Below the pieces are notes generated by a model. The model worked only from the letters and a program-made list of their open reading frames with translations, was not told the origin of the DNA and made no database searches. This document shows, one piece after another, positions 53,280 through 64,000 of a DNA stretch of 64,000 nucleotides. The stretch comes from Lanius collurio (lineage: Eukaryota > Chordata > Aves > Passeriformes > Laniidae). Made by a program: the position numbers and the translations under genes. The stretch lies in the NCBI GenBank assembly GCA_020086605.1, contig JACBWW010000047.1, positions 2,556,363 through 2,620,362 of the forward strand, in the 5' to 3' direction. Position 1 is the first letter of the stretch. Each line of letters opens with the position of its first letter.

Positions 53280-56200
53280 GGGCCTTCCCAGGGCTGGGGG
53301 TTCCACAGCTGGGCCAGTCTGTGTAAGGGAGGATGGGTTCACTGGCCCTGAGCAGAGGGTACAACACACCAAAACTGCCTCCCCCCACCTCGGCTGGGGG
53401 GGAAATCTGTGCAAACCTGCTCCCAGCAAATGGGGCTGTGGCCTCCTCCACTCTGAAGCAAGCCAGAGATGATTTTTAGCAGGCTGCTGGGTTTGGCTCA
53501 CATTCTTTTCCTTGTTTACTTGTTTGTTTCAGGTGATCAACGAATGGGTTTTCCCATTATCTGATCTTAGTGGTTTAATTTACAGTCCAAAGTCCCAGTC
53601 AGGCATCTTCAGGGAGGCTTCTTTGGTTGTAGCCTCTTTATATAGTTTTTGTTATAATGAGCAAAATTTTATATCAATGTTTGAAGCATGAACTATTTCA
53701 GTCTCTGACAGCTTGGAAACCCTGGAAAGTGAGCAACACAGAGGATGTGGATGTTCTTCACCACTCCTGTGTTTGTTTTCCATCATGACATTTTAAAGAC
53801 TTGCCACGACACCAAATGGATAGGGAATTGAAGAAATGGATCCATTAATTTCACTTACACTGAGATTCCCTATGTAAACCACATGAGAAATCCACAGGCC
53901 ATGGAGACTCCCCAGCAGTTGCAATGTCACCACTCTCACAGCAGTGATGCCTGTTGTGCTTTAAGACATTTCAAAATTTCTCATCTTCTCCCTTTTGAAA
54001 GACACCACTGAAAAGTGTCACTCAAACTCCATTTCTCAATGCAAAAATCTTTGTACAAAGGCACAGCTAAAGAATGCAACAAAAGCAACATAACTAAGCC
54101 AATAAAAGATTTCTTGATCTGTTTTTATGCAATGTGATTCTAGGTCATGTTAAATCACTGGTTTCTTACTAACAAAAACATACAAAAGCTGAAAAATTAC
54201 TTCTCTCCTCCTGCCTACTCCCTGCTAGCTGACTGCCCCATCTTGCATTTTTTCAACAAGCTTCAAATAAAGCAGGGTCTAGCCCAAAAGTGTTTGAATA
54301 TCTAAAAATACCATTATTTTCCCTCAAGACTGAGTAAATTGCAAACTAAATAGCATTTTTTAAAACCATGCCTTACCTACACAGAAATGGTAGATTACAG
54401 TTTCAAAGTGTGTCAAAAACACTAGTTACACAACCCTCCTGGACCTGCAGTAAATAAGGAGTTTGGGTGGGCTCACACTTTTTATTGATGCCTTGAGAGG
54501 CCACCTAAAAGAGACTGGACCAGAGTAAGGGAATAAAGGTAATCACCAAGCAGTTGAGCATGAAACCCTTTGTGGCTTTGCAGCTGGATCCACTGGTGTC
54601 AGGGGTCACTGTGGTTGTAGCAGAGGGCACCAGCTCTCCCTTTAAACAGTGGCTGCCCACCATGGCATCTCCTGTGCCACTCACTGCTGTCCCCGTGAAG
54701 ACAAACAGAAAGGGACAAAAGCCAGTGTCTCTCAGATTAAATTAACTGAAAAAGTCAGAGCTCCACATTGGTAAATACTAATTGCTCACAGAGGCTGGTG
54801 TTAATTGGGATATTTTTATGCAATATGCACAAAGTAGATTTTCAGGGTGGTATGAGCTTGAAGCAAACTGGTCTCACCAACAATGTTTGTTTTTCTCTCA
54901 AATAAGCAACTACAGGAAGACAGAATTAAAACAAATCAAAACGGACAACAAAGAGAACTCTTGATTTCCTCCACAGGTTCTCTCTTCACTTGTTATAATG
55001 TTTAAGTACCTAATGGCTGTTGATCAATTCCCCTCTTTATCATCAGTTGATCAACATGCAGCTCCTACTGCATCAAATTTCCTTAAAATTATAAAAACCA
55101 ACAGAGTGTGTTGCTTTCCCCCATTAAAGTGTATGAAATCATACTTGAGAACAGAATAACAGTGGAAGACACAGGAGATGGCTGCTCAGCACAGAGGCTG
55201 ACAGTACTCATTTTGATTCTACTCATGTTTTGAAAAGTCCTTGGACCAAACCTCTCAAGAGCAAAAAAATAGTTTGGACCAAGTTTTTCAGACTGACTTC
55301 TTTCTCTGTTTTGCTAAGCTCTGAAGCAAGACAGGATCTGTTATTACACATATCATTCAGATTTAAGTAGTTCCATTACATAAATGAGAAATAAATACAT
55401 TGATGTTAGAAACTCACTGCAAAACACACAACAACCAAATTTCCTGGTGTTTTTGCTGCAAAGCAGCTGCAGCATTGCAGACCTCATTTTGGTGTCAGAT
55501 AAATTGACCATAACTAATTTAGTTATTATGCTAACTCCTCTATTTTAACTAATTCACAGGAATAGAGAAGGAATACAACTCAAATTGGAAGTTTGCTGGC
55601 GGTGCCTTCTATCAAACTGGAAAGGGATGGTATTTGCATTAATGGGATTTTGTGACAAATACATGCTCTTACAGAGCTGACAAAATACAGAGACATGTTT
55701 CAAATTGCATTAAGGTTATGACAGACTAAAAAAAAAGATAAAATAATACTCAAGACTCTTTCAACTCCCTTGTGGGGTTCAGCAATGCAGTACGCTTTGT
55801 GAACACGGTTCTGACGTGACAAAGGGACAGCTCTAAAAACATCCTTCTGGCAGTGATCTTCAAGGCAAAAATGGAAGGCACTAAACTGTAAAAATGCACT
55901 TTTCCTAACATACCAGAGCTTTCTCTTTCTCCCTCTGTGTCTCAGGGAAAGAGTGACACCAGCATGTGACTGGCTCTGCCTTGTCTTCACCACAGCACAA
56001 ATGAGACACACGGCTGGTGTCAAACACATCCTTGGAGATAAAGCCCTGAATTTCTTCATTTCTTCATTGTTTTGGTATTCCAGATCTAGCAAATGTACTA
56101 GACCAATAAATAGCACAGTACTTGAGGACTGGTTTCCTTCAGAGTTTGCAATTCAGTACCAGATGAGCTGGCTGACCTGCAGAAACCCACGTGGATGCCA

Positions 56201-59200
56201 ACCAAGCATTTTTCCAAGACTGCTGGTTGTTAATCAGAACCAGAGCACAGTAATTGTCATACATGCCATGTTTCTCAGCCCATCTATGAAAAGAATATAA
56301 CCATGGAGATTTTTTTAATATATCTCAACAGCATATATTGTATTCTGTTGTCCCAACAAAGCCACAGAGAAGTGTTGTGGACATCACGCAGCACACACTG
56401 GCACAATCCTAAGGTCTTGGGGCCATCCACCTATGTCTTTTCTTAATAAACACTGATTATCTTAGGAGAAAATTTTATATTAACCTAAGATGTTGTTACA
56501 GGCAGCCACTACATTTTTATTTCCCCAGACATGTGATTTAATCAACGGTCACCCCCAGACCTCATTAGATGAGGCACGAGAACCTCCACCACACAGTTCC
56601 TGTGCTGTGCTGCCACTTCTGCAACTCAGAGCTCAGGTGGCAACAAAGCCTTGTCCAGGACCACTAAACCCAGGCCAGTTTTATACCCGAGCCAGGGCAG
56701 AGTTACTGCACATGTACCATCTGAAGCAGCCTAAACTGCCAGACAAAACTTCTCCTAGGAGCTCTCCTGCTCCCAGACTTGCAGCTTGCTCAGTCTTCCT
56801 GCCCAGGGTCTGGTCACAGATAATTTCCCTGGTTCACCTTGCCAAGTCCACCTCAGTCTCCACAGCCACTTAGCCAAAAGGAAAGCAGAGTAACAGAAAC
56901 CAGTAAGAGCGCAGATGACATAGGAACCATAAATTGTGCCAAGATGTTTGCAATCACAGAGTCCTCATCACTCAATCATCCCAACTCCGAGCTGGTCCTT
57001 GTTTCCAGATATGCTGCAGGCCTTGCCTTTGGTGTCCCAGCCAGGTTATTTTGGCAGGACTGGCTCTGGCTCAATGCCAAGGCATCACACAGCCTCAAGA
57101 TCAAGGCAGAATGATATTTGCTTTCCTCCCATGCAGTACCAGTTAAAAAAATACCCACACAGACATCATTTCTGCCTTTTTCCTACACATGAAAAGGAGC
57201 AAAATGCCCACACAGATCCCATGTGAGACTTTGTGTAGATTATTGAAGACGTTGCCCTTTGTTTTGCTTTTCTGGACTTACTCTTCCTTCTAGTGAAAAA
57301 ACATCACCTAGGTTAAGAGACTTTGGCCAAAAGTAACCAACAATTCTTGCCTTTTTTTTTTTTGTTTTCAACAACATTCTTCAGACATTACCTTGCTAAA
57401 TGTGACATTCAGTACCACTTACTGAATCCTACAGTTAAAGAGCTGCTGAACTCAAGGAAGAAGGGGTTAAATGGGAAGGTACACTTCTTCCCAAGTATAA
57501 ATAACTCTTCCCCCACACCTCTCCTGTGAGAGATGTTCTAATGCATTACAACCAAAAGAAAAATAAAAAGTAACATCAGTTTCAACACCAGCATCATCTG
57601 CTCAACACGGAGGGACAAAAAATTAGACGGAAAATGCAAACAGGCATGGTGTGTTAGACACCAAAACTATTTCTGCACTGCCAGACCTACCAGAAAACAC
57701 ACTGTTGGCTCTCATCCTCCCAGCTTGCAGGCTTGGAAATTAGTTAACAATGGACTGGGAAATGTAATTAAAGACATAACTATAAATTCTTTAAAATATC
57801 TTAATATGTTTAAAGCAGCAGCCAGGCACTGCATGCTGCACACCTGCTTTATAAAACTGCAGAGGGGTGAGGGCAGAAGGTGAGCCATGGGGTCAGGGCA
57901 AGCAGGTGCTGCTATTTGGTGTTTCAAAAGTCCATTTCTAATCATTCCAGTGATGAAGCTTTTGTGCACTTGCACCAAAACCAGCAAATGGAATTGATCT
58001 GAGAAGTCTGGAAAGCACTGGTCAGCCTGGAGGTCAGTGCTTAAGGGCTGCCCAAGTGCTGGGAGTTTCCCTTCAAAGGTCCTGAGCCTGGTGCTTCCAA
58101 CCTGGGTCTGCCCAGGGAGCTGTACACTCACCACTCCTCATTTCTTCCATATTCACCAAAAAAACACTGCACCAAAATGCTGAGAGAATAACTACCCACT
58201 TGCAGACCCCCATTTTTGCTTAAGGCTGGCCAGACTTACTTCAACAAAGACCAAATATTCACTTGAAATGTCACAGGTTGAATGCCTGGGAATTCCTTAG
58301 GGAAATGACAATCTGTGTAGTCCCAGCAAAGAAAAACTCTATTAAAACTCTGCCATATCAGGCAGGCCAGAAACTGGAACTCCAGTCTCTTCTACCCCAG
58401 GTTACAAAAGCACATTTACATCCCAAATGTTTTGTGGAAAATCTGACAGCTACACAAAATATTTAAACTCTAACAAAATGACAGATAAAGAGACTTCTAA
58501 CTACACAAGGCTTGAGGAACTTTTGAAGGGCTTGTGAGAGGTTGTAAGAGAGACAGAAGAAAGCTTTATGGCTTGGAGGGATGACATCTACAGCTTTTCT
58601 GATCCCTCAAGTACAAGACAACGTGTCCTTTCAGAAGTGACCAAATCAGCAGCCCAGTTTAACCCATCAACCAGAACCACCAGGTTTTTAATCTGACAAG
58701 TGGCAATGCTTTATTTGACTGATGTTAGGTTTTACCTCCTAGCTTTGGCAGAATGCAGATTAAATAAATCTTGAGTCCAACTCGAGTTCATTGCAGCTAA
58801 TGACTTTGAACTTAAGGGTCTGTTAACACTAAATGGCTATCATTATGCAATCATGCTAAATTACCACAGGAAGCAGAAGGTATCTCAAAAGAAAGAATTG
58901 CACCAGTTTATGCCAAGAAAACTGGACATCAGTGAATATTGTTGGCCTGTTCTCTGCAACACCAGGTTTCTGGCCCAGACAAACATGTTTCTCATCTACT
59001 GTTGTTATCTCCTGCCAATATAAATCCAGCCAAACTGGCTCCATCTAATTCTCACTCAATATGCCCTTGCAGAAACAAACACATAAAAGAGAAGTCTTTA
59101 TCAAGAAAAAGTCCTGCATAATGCAGAGCAACTCCTCCTTGCTTGCTCGAGGTAATTATCTCACCATTTTTTATACTTGCCTTTTATCATCAATTTTAGA

Positions 59201-62200
59201 GGCTCTGCTTATAGAGGAAGGACTGATGAAGTAAGGACTAACCTAACAGATATTTAACAGATTCTCTAACACAGCCAACATCACTTAAGTTGCCTGGAAT
59301 CTGCATCTTTGTAAGATGGCATGAAAGCAGCCTCATTCAAGACAACAGGAATGCTGCCTTTTTCTCCCTGAAATGAAGGTTTCACACACAGGTCTCAGAA
59401 GAAGTTGCAAACCTTGTGGATCAGGAGAGGAACTCAGCCTACCTTGCTCTCTGCTGACTGCAGTTGGACAGACACTATCACTTGATTTACTCAAAATAAT
59501 GCTCAAAAGAAACACAGCACAAGAAACACTATGCACAAAACTGAAAAAGCTCAATCAGTGCCTAAAACACATCTTCAGCACACTGGTACAAATTGTATTG
59601 TAGCATTTACAAAACACTAAATGGAAGTTGATGTATCCACACAGCACATGACTGTGGATGCACTGAATGAGGTGAAGTGCAAAGGCTGAGCTTTATGTGA
59701 GATGGCAAAAGTCTGACTCTCCCCAGCTCAACTGTGTTCTCCTGAAGTTGAATCTCTCAGTTATGAGAAGTGAGAAAATACTGAAGCCCTGTCCATGCCA
59801 TTAAGTAAAACAGGTTTTATTTTTATTATACTTCGTGAAATAGACTCATGACCAAATGCTTTCCATCATCAAAAAGAGTAACAAATGAATTCTTTGTGGA
59901 TAAACAATCCAGCCACAACAAGAGGCAAACAGAATCTGCAAGTTTTCCCTTAGTTTTAAAAAAAAGAATAGATTAGGCTTGAGTTCTACATTCTTTGTCT
60001 TGTTAAATCCTCCCAGAGCAGGTAGAATTGGCAGCACACAAATAATCCTACATGTGGCGACATCTCTTTGTGTTACACCTTCAATTATCCCATGCCTGAG
60101 ACCACAGCAAGGATCTGGGGACTCAGATCCCTTTTTTGAAACCACCACCCATGTTAGTAATTTGAATTGAAACGGCAACAAGCATTCCTCCTCACAAAAG
60201 CTTCACTTGTGTGGAGTTAATAAATATTAGCTTCAAATTTCTTGTAGATGGGTGGGTGTTTGCCTCTTCCTACACGGACACATTCAGTGTGCTCTTTGCT
60301 GTGTTCTCACTAGTGGGCCCCTGAGAGGCTTCAGAATCCCAAAGGTTTGGGAAAGACTGGATCCACATTCATCTTTCATCCTCGCCTGCAAGCTGCAGTC
60401 CAGTGTTTCACCAGAGAAGTTTTGATAGAAAACAGTGGGGAGCAAGCACTCCCATCACCTGTGGTGGCACCACACTTTAATCAATTCCAACACCTCCCAT
60501 GACTCCAGAATCATGGGAGATCACTACTCACAGAGAAGTTTTCTGCTTGATAACTTTGCTGCCACTCTCCAGCACCAGCTCTGTCAGTGCTCTGGCTGTG
60601 AGGGCTGCCGTGAAATTGTTGGTAAGTGGATGTAATACATTCTGGGACACGTACCATCACTGCTTCTGTTTGTGGAGAGGCAAACACAATTTGTCTGCTG
60701 GAGTAACGCTTGGAAGACTTCCTGAAAAATCTAACAGCAATTAAGCTAATTTACCCCTGCCAAGCAGATGCCAGAAATTAAAACTTGCAAGAATGACAGA
60801 CTCATATGATAGCTAAAGACAGAAGAAAATTGCAAGATCCAAGATTATGATTCTCTTGCCTGTATAGAAGTGATTGTAATTATTGTTTGGTTCTCAACTA
60901 TTCTGGGGCAGGCACCAAGGAAAGACATCTATCAAGACATTTGGATTCATTTAGGCATCCTGCTCAAAGGGGTAATAAACCCTGGGCTAAAAATACCATT
61001 GACATTTCAATATTAATAAAGATGTGCGCTCAAGTATCACTGTAGTGATCCTCCTGCAAAAGTTGTGCCATGTCTCTGCTGACTGCTGGCTTGCCTTTAC
61101 CTTCCAGCTTCCTGAAGGTGATCTGTTGTAGCCTGAGCCTGTGGCCATCAAAAACCATCACTTGAGCCAATTCCTGAATGTAGAAGCATCTCAGCTTTCC
61201 TGTTCTCAGAGTCTGTACTTTACATTAGTAATGTGCAAATTTATAAGAAATTAAAAACTAATTTAACAAGAAGTTAAAGTGGCTGCTATCAAGCTCAAGA
61301 TTACATGAGAGAAAGCAAAGATCCCAGTCCTATTTGGTGCTGAAAACAATTTCCAAAAGCACCTATGTTTTATTCAGGTTTCCCCAAGCTTAGAGGGAGC
61401 AGTTGGAGGACACTACAGAAACTAATTTGAATACACATTCCTTGAGCACTACATGCTATTAAAAAAAAACCCACAACCAACCTCTTAAAAATTTAATTTC
61501 ACTGAGTCCCCTTACAATATTGGCCAGCACTCAGCAAATAACAAAGACACAAACACTCAACAGACCTGTCTCACTACCCGGGCATTAAAAGAAGGGCAAA
61601 TATATTTTCACAGCTCCTCACCTTTGCCAGCTCTGCAGGGTGAGCACACGAAGCAGAGAGCAGGACAGGCCTGACCCACCCAGGACAAAGCATCTCCTCT
61701 AAAGGACGAGCAGAAACAGAGCAGAAACCTCACTGCTCCCTTCCTGGATCCAAGCAAGCTTGGTACAGGGATTGTTCGGAAATAATCAATGTGGAGCTTG
61801 ATGCTGCCACTGCCAGGCTGTCACTTGCCCCCTGCATCTGTGCCCTCATGAAGAAGCCCCTGGATGACACCAGACTGAAGAGCTTCTGGAGTGAGGCTGA
61901 CAAAAGCACATTTATTCACCCACACCTTATTTCAATCTCTGCGTTTCACAAACTCTCTGTAATCACGGACGCGGGTTGGTTTCGGCTGTGTTGCTCTCTC
62001 CTAGAGTTGCAAGCATATTAATAAAAATAAATAAACCTGGCTTGCTGAAGGAGCTTTAAAGAGGTAGATGTCCAATTAAATTCCCAGGCTCCTTTGAAAA
62101 TCCCAGCATTTTTCACTGTCAGATGCCATTAGAATAAGAAAGGTCACAGGCAAAGAGGGATCTTTTGTAATTCTCTGTGAACAGCACAGACCACAAGCAG

Positions 62201-63413
62201 ACAGCATTAGTGGACACAGCAATGAATGCTTCCCAACTGGAATTCAAAGTTTGCTTTGCCAAAAATATACTCCACTGCTAGTACATTTTGGTTACAAATA
62301 GGTGGAGAGAACAAGGAAATTTTTTGGAATGTTTTCGAAAACTTTTTCCTAGCTGCTGTTCAAAACCAGACCAGCACAGGCTGTACTTTAAGTCTTGTAT
62401 TAATGAGCAGAAAGAGAGCTCCAGTTCAGCACCTCTCTGCACAGCTCACACTCAAAAACCAGGACAAGGATGGAAACAGAGACAAGAAGACAGATGTTTT
62501 GTGTTTTAAAAGCTCCGATAAATGCTTCATGCAACCTGATCAACAAAGCCCCATGGGCTGTTTTTATAGTGTGAATCTATCTAGAAGGTTAAGTGAGAAA
62601 ATTAGCTGCAGAAATATTACATATCAGTGCACTCTCACAGTGCAGCTTCCGAGGAGGATTATCCTAGGCCAAACAAACAAAAGGAGAGAATCCCATTAGC
62701 AACTGAAAACCCAGGGCCTTGTCGTGGGTGTCATTTGCATACATTACAATTGCACAGTGTTTAAAAACTGCAAATTGGATTTCATTTTCCCCTGGCTACC
62801 TGCCCATTTTTCTTTAAATTGATTTATTAATGTCCACTGTTGCTTTGCAGTTTTATCCTTTTAGCAATAATAGATGTAATATATCACAAAACCAAATTTT
62901 TAAGAGTACATCATTAGAGTGATGTAGCACTGGTAATAAACCCCTTCACACTTGGATGAACTTAAATCAGTTTCTCTTTATTGATTTTTGGTCATAACAT
63001 AATTTTAAAGTTCAACTTAGTTAATAAAAAAAAAGATTTGCGCTGCTGTTGTGTGGAAAACACCAGTGCTGTAAGTTTTCATGTCATCTGTTGCAAAGGC
63101 TCTTCTGGTTTTATATATTCCCTCAGAAGGTGGCTCGGCATTATACAGCCTGTCTTATCTTCTCTGCTGACCCACGTTTATCTGTCTATTTTTATTGCCA
63201 CACGACTCACTGCACAATAGATCTTTACCCAGCGACCATCCATCCAAGCACACGCAGTCACTTTATCTTTCCAGCAGCTTTTTGAGTAATGGCCATTTGC
63301 ATTTTACCCAACTCTCTTACTTCAAGGGGGTTCTGAGTTGACAATACCATTTGTGTGGCCGTGCTTTTTACTGTCTCCCAGCAGAAAAGCAGTAATTCAC
63401 TTTTTCCACTTAG

Positions 63414-63520
63414 GGTTTTTTTTTAAAAAGTGCATTTTAAAAATGTATTTGTGTGCTTGTTCTTTCATGTTTGGGGGTTTTTTTGTTGGCTTTTTTTTTT
63501 TTTTAGTACATTTTTTTTAA
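63414..63520. repeat. T-rich low-complexity region with T14 run
   Basis: Several thymine runs are clustered, including fourteen T at 63491-63504 and eight T soon after. On the minus strand this would be A-rich, but no retrocopy or LINE body was recognised beside it. Confidence 0.8.
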
Positions 63521-63637
63521 TCTTCCAGAAGCACAAAGTTAATGACAGCTGAGCTGAGGGATTTATTGGTAGAAACTGCCTGATAAGGAAGCATATGATT
63601 GAGCTGGGTATATAATCACTTATGCCCTCCTCTCCTG

Positions 63638-63645
63638 CCCCCCCC
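63638..63645. repeat. C8 homopolymer
   Basis: Eight cytosines lie between TCTCCTG and AGAAAGG. It is a simple tract without gene context. Confidence 0.8.
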
Positions 63646-64000
63646 AGAAAGGTAGGACAGTGGTTATGGAACAGACTAAAGATGTGGCTTTGCTGCCATC
63701 ACATCTCCAAAGGACAGTGTAGATGCTCACACTCCTTTGGCTACCAGCACATCTCCACAGCATGAGGACCATGGACCAAAAAGCAAGGGCCAAACCCAAC
63801 AAACCAGCCAAAAATACCCCAGGCTGAGGTCTCACACCTCTGAAGAACATGAACTGTTCAAACTCTCACATTTTCTTACAGTCCCATCAAATAATTTTAG
63901 AAATAAAAGACATGAAAACCTACTAGTTCTCAACCTGCAAGCCTGGGGGTTGCACCAAGATACTAGCCAAATATTTTATTTAATTGGTTTTCCATTTCTC

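Larger units (their letters stand above)
12359..64000 (-). other. ERBB4: 3' part of ERBB4 intron 1 (no exon seen)
   Basis: The remaining 51.6 kb lies upstream of exon 2 in the direction of transcription and belongs to intron 1, which is known to be very large in vertebrates. No sequence encoding the ERBB4 signal peptide or a typical GC-rich promoter island was seen, so exon 1 lies beyond 64000. Between the features listed separately, the stretches 12.4-19.1, 19.3-21.9, 26-36.3, 37-45.2, 47.3-52.9 and 53.3-64 kb show ordinary AT-rich unique sequence. They contain chance ORFs of up to about 180 codons and short simple tracts, and no gene could be supported in them. An unannotated lncRNA or alternative 5' exon cannot be excluded by eye. 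Confidence 0.9.

Noticed and set aside
52834..53451. Minus-strand ORFs with a repeated peptide (HPWDIHVRGTVHQRP)
   Set aside because: They are read through the 55 bp minisatellite. The unit is not a multiple of three, and the peptide repeat arises only from frame cycling through the array.
53540..53560. Small hairpin AATGGG-TTTT-CCCATT
   Set aside because: A 6 bp stem with a 4 nt loop is common by chance. There is no terminator or RNA-gene context in this intron.
62226..62699. 157-codon ORF on the plus strand
   Set aside because: No recognisable domain, signal peptide or splice context. ORFs of this length are expected by chance in 64 kb over six frames, and it lies antisense inside ERBB4 intron 1.

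Overview
This window is vertebrate, almost certainly avian, nuclear DNA. It is AT-rich and intron-like, with scattered chance ORFs on both strands and no operon structure or ribosome binding sites. One coding exon can be identified with confidence: exon 2 of ERBB4 (HER4, the neuregulin receptor tyrosine kinase) on the minus strand at 12180-12331. Its translation agrees residue for residue with the human exon as I recall it, and it has clean GT/AG splice sites. A bird source is suggested by a CR1 LINE 3' fragment of the avian type, low interspersed-repeat density and an LTR of the kind common in bird endogenous retroviruses. The species cannot be named from the sequence alone.

Layout: because ERBB4 runs right to left, 1-12179 is the 5' part of intron 2 and 12332-64000 is the 3' part of the very large intron 1. 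The signal-peptide exon 1 lies beyond 64000 and exon 3 lies left of position 1. Intron 2 carries a 76/70 bp tandem duplication (2231-2376). Intron 1 carries a CR1 fragment (19102-19298), two short CpG-dense patches (about 21.93-22.01 kb and 25.86-25.90 kb), a complete 698 bp solo LTR with 5 bp target-site duplications (36312-37009), a 155 bp segment present twice 1.94 kb apart (45228-45382 and 47165-47319), and a seven-copy 55 bp minisatellite (52917-53279). Homopolymer and dinucleotide tracts are minor.

No other gene, tRNA, rRNA, CRISPR array or multi-gene system could be supported. The open reading frames in the introns look like chance ORFs: they are short, overlap on opposite strands, lack recognisable domains, and in two places run through the LTR or the minisatellite. 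The observations most worth a second look are the unclassified 155 bp repeat pair, the intact solo LTR lying antisense to ERBB4, and the minisatellite. No previously undescribed biological system was evident.
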